Assembly (NCBI GenBank): GCA_050741255.1
Contig: JBOIEQ010000061.1
Coordinates: 1-24,033, forward strand
Length of the DNA stretch: 24,033 nt
Source: CAZXNF01 sp050741255
GTDB taxonomy: Bacteria > Pseudomonadota > Gammaproteobacteria > Burkholderiales > SG8-41
Direction of reading: 5' to 3'
Shown one piece after another: positions 15,972 to 22,306 of the stretch; the stretch's first letter is position 1, and each line of letters opens with the position of its first letter. The notes below the pieces were generated by a model. The model was not told where the DNA came from and searched no databases. It saw only the letters and a program-made list of their open reading frames with translations. A program made the translations under genes and the position numbers.

Positions 15972-17024
15972 CTAGGCAGCGCGGTAGATCGCATGCGGTT
16001 CCTGGGCCAGCGGCGGTGTGCAGTCCCATACAGGCTGGCGTGCGTCGTCCAGCGGACTGACCGCACCCATTCCCGGCCGATTCAGCACGTGGGTGTAGAT
16101 CATCGTCGTATCCACATGGCTGTGGCCCAGCAGTTCCTGAATGGTGCGGATGTCCTGCCCGCGTTCCAGCAGGTGCGTGGCGAAGGAATGACGCAGCGTG
16201 TGGCTGCCGACGGGCTTGGCGATGCCCGCGCGCACCACGGCGCGGCGAAGGGACCGTTGCACCGTTTCCTCGTAGACGTGATGGCGCCGCTCGATGCCGC
16301 TGCGCGGATCGCGCGACTCGTGATCGGAAGGAAACACCCAGAACCAAGCCCAGCTTTCGCCGGCCCGCGGATACTTGCGCGCGAGCCCGGCGGGTAGCTC
16401 AACCCCCGGTCGCGTCTGGTCGCGATCGGCCTTCCACAGCGCGCGTGCATATTCCACCTGACGGCGCAGCGCTTGCTCCAGAGTCGACGGGAGCATGGTG
16501 ATGCGGTCTTTCCCGCCCTTGCCGTCGCGAACCACGATCAGGCGACGGTCAAAATCCAGGTCCTTCATCCGCAAGCGCAGGCACTCCATTTTGCGCATGC
16601 CGGTGCCATACAGCAGACGTGCGATCAGTCCGTGGACTTCCGTCATCGCCGCCAGCAAACGCGCGACCTCATCCCGACTCAGCACCACGGGTACGCGCTT
16701 GGCGGTGTGCGGTCGTCCGATTTCCTGCATCCAGGGCAGATCAACGCCCAACACGCGCTTATAGAGGAAGAGCAGAGCGGCGAGCGCCTGCTTGTGCGTG
16801 GACGCCGAGGCCTCACGCTGATTGGCCAGAAAAGAAAGGAACGCTTCAATCTCGGGCGCGCCCATTTCCCGCGGATGCCGCAGGCCGTGAAAGCGAATGA
16901 ACCCGCGGATCCAGTAGAGATAGGTCTTTTCGGTGCTGAGGCTGTAATGCGCGTAGCGAGCCCGCTCGCGTACCTGGTCCAGCAGCCGGGTCGACTGGAG
17001 TGGCGGGGCGGAGAAGGCCTTCAT
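15972..17024 (-). CDS. intI: Integron integrase IntI (tyrosine recombinase)
   Basis: A 350-residue tyrosine recombinase with complete catalytic set: Arg144 in GTGMRKME, Lys172 in GKGGKDR, His275 and Arg278 in HTLRH, His301 in LGHSHVDTT and nucleophile Tyr310 in MIYTHV. These lie within a few residues of the IntI1 positions. The IntI-only insertion is present between Lys172 and His275 (ELPAGLARKYPRAGESW, then VFPSD and RRHHVYE), which separates it from XerC/XerD. LNRPGMGAVSPLD follows the active-site Tyr. It should insert and excise cassettes by attI x attC recombination. The ATG at 17024 has GGAGG six bases upstream; GTG 17030 abuts that site and is less likely. A LexA-type box lies just upstream. 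Confidence 0.97.
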   Translation of the reverse strand: MKAFSAPPLQSTRLLDQVRERARYAHYSLSTEKTYLYWIRGFIRFHGLRHPREMGAPEIEAFLSFLANQREASASTHKQALAALLFLYKRVLGVDLPWMQEIGRPHTAKRVPVVLSRDEVARLLAAMTEVHGLIARLLYGTGMRKMECLRLRMKDLDFDRRLIVVRDGKGGKDRITMLPSTLEQALRRQVEYARALWKADRDQTRPGVELPAGLARKYPRAGESWAWFWVFPSDHESRDPRSGIERRHHVYEETVQRSLRRAVVRAGIAKPVGSHTLRHSFATHLLERGQDIRTIQELLGHSHVDTTMIYTHVLNRPGMGAVSPLDDARQPVWDCTPPLAQEPHAIYRAA

Positions 17025-17040
17025 GGTCACCCTCCAGTAA

Positions 17041-17056
17041 CTGAATGTATTTACAG
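17041..17056 (-). promoter_or_regulatory. LexA-type SOS box upstream of intI
   Basis: CTG-AATGTATTTA-CAG matches the CTG-N10-CAG LexA operator with an AT-rich centre. It lies 16 bases upstream of the intI ATG and overlaps the region where its promoter must be. SOS control of integron integrases by LexA is well documented for other integrons; here it is inferred from the match. Confidence 0.75.
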
Positions 17057-17132
17057 TATCACTCCTGCGTCGAGCAACGCAAGGTAGTCAGATGCTCCCT
17101 GCGGCACCCAAGGCTGGTACCGATTTCCAGGG

Positions 17133-17404
17133 GTTAACCGGCTTGCTGCGCAGCTGTTTACTTTCAAATGTCTGGGCAGATCATTGTCTGGTATGGCTTT
17201 TTTGTGTCCTTTTGAAAAGTTGTTCAGCGGACACCTGAAAAGCTGGCCACTCAAACCTCTCCGTCCGGAGAAACTCGGTCACCTGTTAACCGGCTTTTCG
17301 CGAAGCTGTTTTCTTTAAGGTTTCGCGCTAGGATGATGACCATGAACACTTTTCCAGACCGCGTGGTCATCCTGTTCAACGGACACCACTTCCTGTTAAC
17401 CGGC
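17133..17404. repeat. Repeated leader units between intI and attI
   Basis: GTTAACCGGC occurs three times: 17133-17142, 17285-17294 and 17395-17404. In the first two copies it continues as CTT, a small palindrome (GCTGCGCAGC or TTCGCGAA) and GCTGTTT-CTTT. Each ends, exactly 89 bases after the start of the motif, with GTTCA-CGGACACC (17222-17235 and 17374-17387). The units are therefore 103 bp with conserved ends and diverged centres. The third copy is cut short: a CGGCA-AAAG-TGCCG hairpin follows and then the attI core. This stretch (17025-17434) otherwise holds no convincing gene. Confidence 0.8.
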
Positions 17405-17419
17405 AAAAGTGCCGTATAA
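17390..17419 (+). promoter_or_regulatory. Possible cassette promoter (Pc) at attI
   Basis: TATAAA (17414-17419) is a good -10-like hexamer just before the attI core. The best -35 partner at 18 bases is TTCCTG (17390-17395), which is weak. Transcription would start near the cassette boundary and read the array. The true Pc could also lie inside intI. Confidence 0.3.
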
Positions 17420-17431
17420 ATCAAGTTAGGC
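17395..17431 (+). other. attI recombination site (core GTTAGGC)
   Basis: The first GTTRRRY core, GTTAGGC at 17425-17431, lies between the integrase gene and the first cassette ORF and has no pairing attC arm on its left. It is therefore the attI core, with crossover between 17425 and 17426. The true left limit of attI is not visible; the third GTTAACCGGC copy and its hairpin probably belong to it. Confidence 0.75.
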
Positions 17432-17434
17432 GTC

Positions 17435-17929
17435 ATGACAGCTCCACCTTCGCCCCTCGATGTCCTGCACGCTCGGGAGTCGCTCTCGCAACTCTTCCTG
17501 GACGTTTCCAACGACTTCTATCGTGCAACTTGGCAAGTCAGCCATGTTCGGCTAGTCGAACTGGTACCAAACTCCAGCGCAACGCTGGCGCAATTGCTCG
17601 CGTATGTCTTTAGTCGCTCGACGCTGGGCGAGTGGCCGCTTGAGGCGTGGTTACAGAACACGAGTTTCCAATCGCGCCCATGGAAGGCGGTCGCAGACCT
17701 TGTGCAGCACGCCCAATCGGACATGGCGGAAGAGGACAGGTGGCCAAACGACAACCTGGCATGGGCGCTCTCGAAGTTGTCACCCGCCGGTACCGAGTTC
17801 GTATATGAAATCGAGGGTCGTGCACATGAGCAGCGTCCGTGCTCGCCCTACCGATGTGGGCCAACCTATCAGGTGTTCTGGGGCAGTTTGAGCCGTCTGT
17901 ACTTCCTTGAGGTTCACAATGAGTCGTAG
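17435..17929 (+). CDS. Cassette 1 hypothetical protein
   Basis: A 164-residue protein encoded in cassette 1 (17426-18062), starting only nine bases after the crossover point. No family is recognised. The sequence looks soluble and mixed helix/strand, rich in Trp and Leu. It includes WPLEAWLQ, RWPNDNLAWALSKL and a C-terminal GPTYQVFWGSLSRLYFLEV stretch that looks like paired strands. No signal peptide, membrane span or catalytic motif is visible. As first cassette it would be the best expressed by a Pc promoter. Base composition is lower in GC than the flanking chromosome. Confidence 0.75.
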   Translation: MTAPPSPLDVLHARESLSQLFLDVSNDFYRATWQVSHVRLVELVPNSSATLAQLLAYVFSRSTLGEWPLEAWLQNTSFQSRPWKAVADLVQHAQSDMAEEDRWPNDNLAWALSKLSPAGTEFVYEIEGRAHEQRPCSPYRCGPTYQVFWGSLSRLYFLEVHNES

Positions 17930-17939
17930 GCGCAATGAC

Positions 17940-18068
17940 GCCTAACCACTCGTTCAACCGGACCCGCTACGGCAAGCGTTGTAAGCCCGGCCTGAGGCAC
18001 ATGGTGCATCATCTCAGTCCGGGCTTACAACGCTTGCCTCCGCGGTCCGGTTAACTCGAACGTTAGGC
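17940..18068 (+). other. attC1 (129 bp, long hairpin)
   Basis: R'' GCCTAAC (17940-17946) and R' GTTAGGC (18062-18068). Inside, AACCGGACC (17956-17964) pairs with GGTCCGGTT (18044-18052), and a perfect 20-bp arm pair lies at 17971-17990 and 18019-18038. GTTAACTCGAAC before the core is the L' region. Confidence 0.95.
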
Positions 18069-18097
18069 TTCGTAAGCATGCATTGGAAGGGGGAAAT

Positions 18098-18427
18098 ATG
18101 AAATTAAAGTTACTGGGGTTTGCCGCACTGTCATTGAGCGCATGTGCCACAACCAGCGGCGTCATGGAAGCTGAAAACGGCACGTACATTATTTCTGCGA
18201 GGGCTGCGCCTGCGCGCGGTGGCACCGCAGGAGCAAATGCCGTTGCATATGAAGAGGCACAACAATTCTGCGCTACGAAAGGTGGTCGAGCAATTGTGGT
18301 TGATTCAGCAGAACGAGATGTATATCAAGGCTCCGCTGGTGGCTCCTGGAATGCTCAAGGTGGTGGTGTTGGCGGCGGCGTCTTTGCGGCGGGCAATGCG
18401 AATCTCCGCTTCAGATGCCAAAAGTAG
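18098..18427 (+). CDS. Cassette 2 lipoprotein
   Basis: A 109-residue predicted lipoprotein in cassette 2 (18063-18509). The signal MKLKLLGFAALSLSAC ends in a lipobox (LSAC, Cys16), followed by ATTSG. The mature part has GTYIISARAAPARGG, an EEAQQFCATKGGRAIVV helix-strand unit, and a Gly-rich stretch before the final ANLRFRCQK. Two Cys (in QQFCA and FRCQ) could form a disulfide. It resembles small lipoproteins common in cassette arrays, without a known function. AGGGGGA sits just before the ATG at 18098; an upstream TTG (18083) is less likely. Confidence 0.8.
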   Translation: MKLKLLGFAALSLSACATTSGVMEAENGTYIISARAAPARGGTAGANAVAYEEAQQFCATKGGRAIVVDSAERDVYQGSAGGSWNAQGGGVGGGVFAAGNANLRFRCQK

Positions 18428-18452
18428 CAGTCCACTCGCTTATTAAGGCGAA

Positions 18453-18515
18453 GCCTAACCACGCGCTCCAGCGGGACCGCCGCTGCGCGGCGGCCCCTGA
18501 GCGCAGGCGTTAGGC
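18453..18515 (+). other. attC2 (63 bp)
   Basis: R'' GCCTAAC (18453-18459), R' GTTAGGC (18509-18515), with a GC-rich central hairpin (CCGCCGC-TGC-GCGGCGG). The cassette-2 left end GTTAGGCTTCG is complementary to CGAAGCCTAAC. Confidence 0.93.
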
Positions 18516-18532
18516 CGCTACCGGAGTTGGTC

Positions 18533-18790
18533 ATGGCGTACGAAATTAGGCACGATGAGTCGAAACGCGAGTCGTTCGCTGAGTACAAGTACCGCATTTA
18601 TCGAAACGGCCGATTGGTCGCCCGTTATTGGCATGACCATCGCGGAGATGAGCACGGCATCGAGTTCACCAACGGCGCCAGTCAACCATCGCCGGTAGGT
18701 CGAATGACGGACTTCATTGAAGGTGGCGGCCCGCAGCCGCTAGTTTTATCAAAGCGCGCTGTCGCGTACCTCGACGGCAAGCTCGCGTGA
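18533..18790 (+). CDS. Cassette 3 hypothetical protein
   Basis: An 85-residue soluble protein in cassette 3 (18510-18872). It begins AYEIRHDESKRESFAEYKYRI, followed by YRNGRLVARYWHDHRGDEHGIEF, which looks like a small beta-hairpin fold with several His and Asp residues. No named family is recognised. ATG 18533 has GGAG at 18523-18526, six bases away. No signal or membrane segment is seen. Confidence 0.75.
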   Translation: MAYEIRHDESKRESFAEYKYRIYRNGRLVARYWHDHRGDEHGIEFTNGASQPSPVGRMTDFIEGGGPQPLVLSKRAVAYLDGKLA

Positions 18791-18818
18791 AGCTAATGTG
18801 TGTGCGCGTAGGAAAGCG

Positions 18819-18878
18819 GCCTAACACGTCGTTGGAGAGCCGACGCTTTACGAGCGCGGCTCAACTCGGACGTTAGAG
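18819..18878 (+). other. attC3 (60 bp)
   Basis: R'' GCCTAAC (18819-18825), L'' region TCGTTGGAGAGCCG, L' region CGGCTCAACTCGGAC, and R' GTTAGAG (18872-18878). The last base of R' is G rather than a pyrimidine. The cassette-3 ends match over 11 bases (GTTAGGCCGCT). Confidence 0.95.
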
Positions 18879-18899
18879 CGCAACAAATCCATCGTCGCC

Positions 18900-19352
18900 G
18901 TGCACGCAGGAAAGCTCACTCTCTTATCGAACTTTCAGACCGAGGACTTCGCAAAGGTAGAACGTCAATGCCTTGCGATCCTCGAGAAGAATCCGCGCGA
19001 CTATCTCACTCTCTTATTAATCGCCGAGGCCATTTGGCGTGCCGGAGACTACGACAGAGCCGTTCCCTACGCTCTCCGCGCTCTTGAGCTTGATCCTGGC
19101 AGCTTCCGCGCGCTCTGCATTGTCGCGCGTAGTTATGCCGAAAAAGGCAATCATGACAAGGCACGCGAGTTCGCTAATCGCATTCTGGCCACGCGGCCCA
19201 CGCGATCTCCTCATCACGCAATCAGGGCGGTACTGTTGCCTTTGGCTTGGCTTCCTCGAATTCGTCGAATCAGACAAAACTCCGCGGATCAGTTGCAGTA
19301 TTTTGACGATTTCGAAACATGGGTTGCAGAGTATGTTCGCTCATCGAGTTGA
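18900..19352 (+). CDS. Cassette 4 tetratricopeptide-repeat protein
   Basis: A 150-residue protein in cassette 4 (18873-19442) with at least two TPR-type helix pairs. The first spans ERQCLAILEKNPRDYLTLLL and AEAIWRAGDYDRAVPYALRALELDP; the next is FRALCIVARSYAEKGNHDKAREFANRIL. TPR domains bind partner proteins; the partner is unknown. The start is GTG 18900, the first start in frame inside the cassette, with no clear ribosome site. The last codons and the stop lie in a perfect 11-bp inverted repeat just before attC4. A C-terminal basic stretch (WLPRIRRIRQN) follows the TPRs. Confidence 0.75.
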   Translation: MHAGKLTLLSNFQTEDFAKVERQCLAILEKNPRDYLTLLLIAEAIWRAGDYDRAVPYALRALELDPGSFRALCIVARSYAEKGNHDKAREFANRILATRPTRSPHHAIRAVLLPLAWLPRIRRIRQNSADQLQYFDDFETWVAEYVRSSS

Positions 19353-19365
19353 CCAACTCGATGAG
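19340..19365. repeat. Perfect 11-bp inverted repeat over the cassette 4 stop codon
   Basis: CTCATCGAGTT-GACC-AACTCGATGAG forms an 11-bp stem with a four-base loop containing part of the TGA stop (19350-19352). No T-run follows, so it is not a standard terminator, but it could pause or protect the mRNA end. Confidence 0.7.
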
Positions 19366-19370
19366 TTGCG

Positions 19371-19448
19371 CTCTAACCATCCGTTGGATCGGTCGAGATC
19401 CCAACGGCGCTGCGCCCCGTTGGGCGCCGATCAACGGAAACGTTAGCG
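19371..19448 (+). other. attC4 (78 bp)
   Basis: R'' CTCTAAC (19371-19377) and R' GTTAGCG (19442-19448). The R'' pairs with the GTTAGAG that opens cassette 4, and complementarity extends to 13 bases. The central hairpin uses CCAACGG-CGC with GCG-CCCCGTTGG. Confidence 0.93.
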
Positions 19449-19906
19449 TGCAGAAGAACGAAGACGTGACGAAGGAGACGCCCGAGAGTCGTCTCGCCGC
19501 GCAGGCATGGGCTCGCGGCGAAATCGATCTTGGTCGCGATCTCTATCGCAAGTGCGTGGGAACGGCGAAAGAGCCGGGCTATCTTCTTCCGCCGTCGTTC
19601 TACCTATCTGAATGGGCCCGAATGGAAGGAACCATCGGGAACCGCGAAGCGTTCGAGAGGCTACACCTCGAGTCTATTTCACTGCAGCCGAATGCTCCGT
19701 TCCTGCGACTCTGTTACGCCCGAGATACTTGGGCCGAGTTCAAAGACGGTCCGCGTTGCATGGAGCTTATCGCGGAGCTAGAAGACCTCCTTGCATCTGA
19801 CCGCTGGGACCGCGGCACGGACTTGGCGCCGCTCGCATATCAGAAGAAAATCGAAACACTGAAGGCTTGGGTCCGAGGCGAACCGGGGGGAGACATTTGG
19901 CCGTGA
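19448..19906 (+). CDS. Cassette 5 hypothetical helical protein
   Basis: A 152-residue soluble, mostly helical protein in cassette 5 (19443-20033). The only start inside the cassette that keeps most of the frame is GTG 19448, five bases after the crossover point. Translation must therefore rely on upstream sequence of attC4 or be coupled. Helices such as RLAAQAWARGEIDLGRDLYRKC and EFKDGPRCMELIAELEDLL have TPR-like spacing, but the match is weak. The open frame extends back into cassette 4 (to 19319), which is an accident of the fusion. No family is recognised. Confidence 0.7.
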   Translation: MQKNEDVTKETPESRLAAQAWARGEIDLGRDLYRKCVGTAKEPGYLLPPSFYLSEWARMEGTIGNREAFERLHLESISLQPNAPFLRLCYARDTWAEFKDGPRCMELIAELEDLLASDRWDRGTDLAPLAYQKKIETLKAWVRGEPGGDIWP

Positions 19907-19919
19907 GAGTGGAACTGTA

Positions 19920-20039
19920 CGCTAACAACGTGTTGGAGCGGCCCTGTGGGTATCGCGGTCGCGCTGTCCTTGAAATGGATTGCGTGCTCGGCGGCGCGGA
20001 ATGGGCGCTGTGCCAAGCCGCTCAACTAGGTCGTTAGGA
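19920..20039 (+). other. attC5 (120 bp)
   Basis: R'' CGCTAAC (19920-19926), TGTTGGAGCGG as L'' side, CCGCTCAACTAGG as L' side, and R' GTTAGGA (20033-20039). R'' is the exact complement of the GTTAGCG opening cassette 5. Confidence 0.93.
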
Positions 20040-20044
20040 GCCCT

Positions 20045-20341
20045 ATGCCTAAGCCCGTGAAAACGGTTCTTGCTCTGTATGGCGGTTGGTCATTGTTGTG
20101 GCTGGCCGTGGCATATCTCGGCAATACCTTTTCTGGCCATGGGGAGCTTGGTATTTCCGCTCACGTTATTCTTGCCTTTACTGGTTTGCCGTTCGGGTTG
20201 TTGTCGTTTCACATCGTTCCGAACGGCACCGTTTTTTGTGTTGCTGTTGCGGGGGCTATTGGCACAGCCCAGTGGTGTGCCGTTGCTGAACTCAATCGCC
20301 GTTGGGAGCGTTGGCAAAGTGCAAGAAAAAATGCCTCCTAA
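20045..20341 (+). CDS. Cassette 6 small membrane protein
   Basis: A 98-residue protein in cassette 6 (20034-20419) with hydrophobic spans near residues 6-25 (TVLALYGGWSLLWLAVAYL), about 38-57 (SAHVILAFTGLPFGLLSF) and 62-78, and a charged C-terminal tail ELNRRWERWQSARK. It is predicted to sit in the inner membrane; no family is recognised. The Shine-Dalgarno AGGAG (20036-20040) is part of the recombination core GTTAGGAG, four bases from ATG 20045. The stop codon TAA (20339-20341) lies inside the R'' of attC6. Confidence 0.75.
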   Translation: MPKPVKTVLALYGGWSLLWLAVAYLGNTFSGHGELGISAHVILAFTGLPFGLLSFHIVPNGTVFCVAVAGAIGTAQWCAVAELNRRWERWQSARKNAS

Positions 20342-20425
20342 CCTTGCGGTCAAGGCCGCTCCCTTCGGTCGCTGGACGCTGCGCGAAAAAGCGCCGCGCA
20401 GCGCCCCTTACCTTAAACGTTAGGT
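20336..20425 (+). other. attC6 (90 bp)
   Basis: R'' TCCTAAC (20336-20342) and R' GTTAGGT (20419-20425), with a central hairpin around GCTGCGCG-AAAAAGCGC-CGCGCAGC. Confidence 0.92.
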
Positions 20426-20434
20426 TTCACCAAA

Positions 20435-20899
20435 GTGGCACTGAAGCCAAACTTCCTAAAGCTCTCCTACCTAGATGATGGGGATCTCTACAGTTGTGGT
20501 CTTGCCGGAGAAGTGCGCGTTGGGCACTTTGCGGGCGTCGGTGAAGCTTGGTTCGGCCGATCGGAGCTAGCAAACTTTCTATCTGACCTTGAGACTTTCT
20601 CCAAGACTCTGTCCGGGAACCCATGCATCAGAGGTGGGTTTTGGAATAGAGAAAAGCCGGACGAAATTGAACAGGTCAACTTGTCCCTTAGCTTTTATAC
20701 CTACTCGCTATCTGGGAAGATCGGCGTGCGGATTGATCTCGCGGACGATCCTCATACGTATAGACGTGAGGAAGAGGTTTCGAGAATTCAAACAGAACTC
20801 AAGACTGTTCCCGGTATGGTCGACCGCTTTATCAAGGAGGCCAGATACATGTTGAGGGAGAGAGACGGGTTTGCCATTCTGGAGGGTGGTGATGACTAA
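20435..20899 (+). CDS. Cassette 7 hypothetical protein
   Basis: A 154-residue soluble protein in cassette 7 (20420-20968), starting at GTG 20435. Alternating strands (LKLSYLDDGDLYSCGLAGEV, then NLSLSFYTYSLSGKIGVRIDL) enclose an ELANFLSDLETFSKTLSG helix, with a C-terminal helix VDRFIKEARYMLRERDG. The strand-helix-strand order with a Trp-containing GEAWFGRSELANFL unit recalls WapI- or DUF6228-like immunity proteins, but this is a weak fold impression only. No ribosome site is obvious. Confidence 0.72.
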   Translation: MALKPNFLKLSYLDDGDLYSCGLAGEVRVGHFAGVGEAWFGRSELANFLSDLETFSKTLSGNPCIRGGFWNREKPDEIEQVNLSLSFYTYSLSGKIGVRIDLADDPHTYRREEEVSRIQTELKTVPGMVDRFIKEARYMLRERDGFAILEGGDD

Positions 20900-20974
20900 C
20901 AACGCAATTGACAGAGACACCGTACGCGTCGCGCTACGCGCGACGCACGGCGCGTGTCATTGCGAGCGTTATGC
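20894..20974 (+). other. attC7 (81 bp)
   Basis: The R''-like GACTAAC (20894-20900) departs from RYYYAAC at one position. The R' is GTTATGC (20968-20974). AATTGACAGAGAC pairs loosely with GTGTCATTG, and CGTCGCGC-TAC-GCGCGACG forms the tip. Complementarity to the cassette 7 left end is poorer than in the other sites. Confidence 0.85.
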
Positions 20975-20988
20975 CTCATGGACGCACC

Positions 20989-21450
20989 ATGGCGCGAGTC
21001 GATAAGCTGACAAGATTGGTCGCCGTGTTCGATCAGTTCCACAACGCTATCGCGCCGCTCGATGATCCATTGGCGAAGCAATTAGCCGGGAACTGGGCGA
21101 GCCTTCGGGACCGATATGTCACTCCGGACGGCGCTCCCCGTTCGGCGCTGGCTACTGGAATGGAGCAAGGTCTTCGTGAGGCTCCGATGCTGCTGGGATC
21201 GATGCGACCCGAAGTTAGGAAGCTCGCAGCCGACGCGCTCGCGGCAGCGATCAAAACGCATTTTCCCGAGTTCTTGGCCAAGGATGCTGCGCGGCTTGAG
21301 AAGATCAAAGCGCGTGGTTCGATCCGGGGAGAGAGCGAGTTCTACCTGGTTCGCCACCATATCGACATCTTGGAAGGAGAAGCAGGTCCAGATGCCGAGC
21401 TTCGGCGGCTGTATGAGCTGGTGGATCGTTTTGAGGCGCGACGCATATGA
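20989..21450 (+). CDS. Cassette 8 hypothetical helical protein
   Basis: A 153-residue soluble, mainly helical protein in cassette 8 (20969-21526). It begins MARVDKLTRLVAVFDQFHNA and ends with a charged helix AELRRLYELVDRFEARRI; the middle has RPEVRKLAADALAAAIKTHFPEF. No family is recognised. An alternative ATG at 20971 lies inside the recombination core GTTATGC and would add six residues. The open frame extends further into attC7, which is an accident of the junction. Confidence 0.72.
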   Translation: MARVDKLTRLVAVFDQFHNAIAPLDDPLAKQLAGNWASLRDRYVTPDGAPRSALATGMEQGLREAPMLLGSMRPEVRKLAADALAAAIKTHFPEFLAKDAARLEKIKARGSIRGESEFYLVRHHIDILEGEAGPDAELRRLYELVDRFEARRI

Positions 21451-21451
21451 G

Positions 21452-21532
21452 GCATAACATGGCAGTCGACGCGGACGTCCTCGCAGCGGCTGTTCGCACG
21501 CTTATAGTCCGCCGGTCACTTCTACGTTAGGC
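21452..21532 (+). other. attC8 (81 bp)
   Basis: R'' GCATAAC (21452-21458) is the exact complement of the GTTATGC that opens cassette 8, with complementarity extending to 12 bases. R' is GTTAGGC (21526-21532). Confidence 0.93.
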
Positions 21533-21558
21533 AGCGCAAACATCGCTTCCTTTACCTC

Positions 21559-21894
21559 ATGGACATATCCTTATACGAATGGCTCGATAAGATTGAAGCA
21601 CGGCCAGGGATGTATCTCTTAGCACCTGGCTTCGCAAGTCTCACGTCCTTCATAAGGGGGTTTGAATGCGCGCAGATTTCGCTTCATACCTTCGACGATA
21701 CTGACCCTCCGTTTCACACTTTCTCCACTTTTGTAGCTCGACGCCTTGAACATCACACTACGGATGAGGAGAGAATGTTAGGCGGTCCGTTATGGAGTCG
21801 GTGCATTCTGGCAGCGAAACCCGATGACCAAGACGCCTTCCACTTATTCTTCGCGCTTCTGCGAGAGTTCCGTACCAAGGAAGGGTCAGCTTGA
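21559..21894 (+). CDS. Cassette 9 hypothetical protein
   Basis: A 111-residue soluble protein in cassette 9 (21527-22015). The N-terminal part LYEWLDKIEARPGMYLLAPGFASLTSFIRGFE resembles the start of small cassette-encoded proteins I have seen in other arrays (W--I--RP-MYL...L--FI-G), of unknown function. The C-terminal half is DDQDAFHLFFALLREFRTKEG. ATG 21559 has no strong ribosome site. A 64-base stretch without visible features separates the stop from attC9. Confidence 0.75.
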   Translation: MDISLYEWLDKIEARPGMYLLAPGFASLTSFIRGFECAQISLHTFDDTDPPFHTFSTFVARRLEHHTTDEERMLGGPLWSRCILAAKPDDQDAFHLFFALLREFRTKEGSA

Positions 21895-21958
21895 GTAGCC
21901 GCGCTCCTCACCCGCACATAGTGCAAACTCCACGGGCAGGCTTTAAATCCCAAGCACT

Positions 21959-22021
21959 GCCTAACTTGTCGCTGCACCGGAGCGCCCGCAAGCGAGCTTC
22001 CGCTGACCTCGGTCGTTAAAC
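21959..22021 (+). other. attC9 (63 bp)
   Basis: R'' GCCTAAC (21959-21965), TCGCTGCACCGGAGC as L'' side, GACCTCGGTC near L', and R' GTTAAAC (22015-22021). Tip hairpin GCCCGC-AAGCGAGC is weak. Cassette 9 ends match over at least nine bases. Confidence 0.92.
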
Positions 22022-22063
22022 GGCAACATCGAGCGCACGGTCCGACTGCGGTAATCTGTCCAA

Positions 22064-22306
22064 ATGGCCGAGTATCGATACACCGAGTATTTCGAGAAAG
22101 AGGTCCTTCGCAAGCGGCCGTACATCAAGAAGGAGTGGTGTGTTCGCGTTCTCGACAACCCGGTTCGATCCGGACCCCAAGAGAACAATCGGCACCGGTT
22201 CTGGGGCGAGATTGCCAAGTTGGAGGGCCGCTACTTGAGGGTTGTCACGCTTGCGGATAAAGTGACCATCCATAACGCCTTTCCCGACCGACGGTTCAAG
22301 CCATGA
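22064..22306 (+). CDS. Cassette 10 toxin-like small basic protein
   Basis: An 80-residue basic protein, first gene of cassette 10 (from 22016). It reads MAEYRYTEYFEKEVLRKRPY with a later CVRVLDNPV, HRFWGEIAKLEGRYLRVVTL and TIHNAFPDRRF. The size, the order of helix then strands, the basic charge and the overlap with a DUF2283 gene fit a toxin-antitoxin-like pair of the DUF4258/BrnT/RelE-like type. The toxin role is inferred, not shown. Its TGA stop overlaps the next start by ATGA (22303-22306). Confidence 0.78.
   Translation: MAEYRYTEYFEKEVLRKRPYIKKEWCVRVLDNPVRSGPQENNRHRFWGEIAKLEGRYLRVVTLADKVTIHNAFPDRRFKP

Noticed and set aside
15946..15982. 8-bp inverted repeat GCGCTGCC / GGCAGCGC between the dehydrogenase gene and intI
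   Set aside because: A 21-base loop and no T-run; too weak to call a terminator.
17051..17254. Minus-strand open frame of 67 codons between intI and attI
   Set aside because: It is encoded by the repeated leader units; the similarity of its LKVNSCAASRLT to the LKENSFAKSRLTG of the next frame reflects the DNA repeat. No ribosome site and no protein-like pattern.
17251..17511. Minus-strand open frame of 86 codons across attI
   Set aside because: It crosses the recombination site and the start of cassette 1 on the opposite strand, so it cannot be a stable gene.
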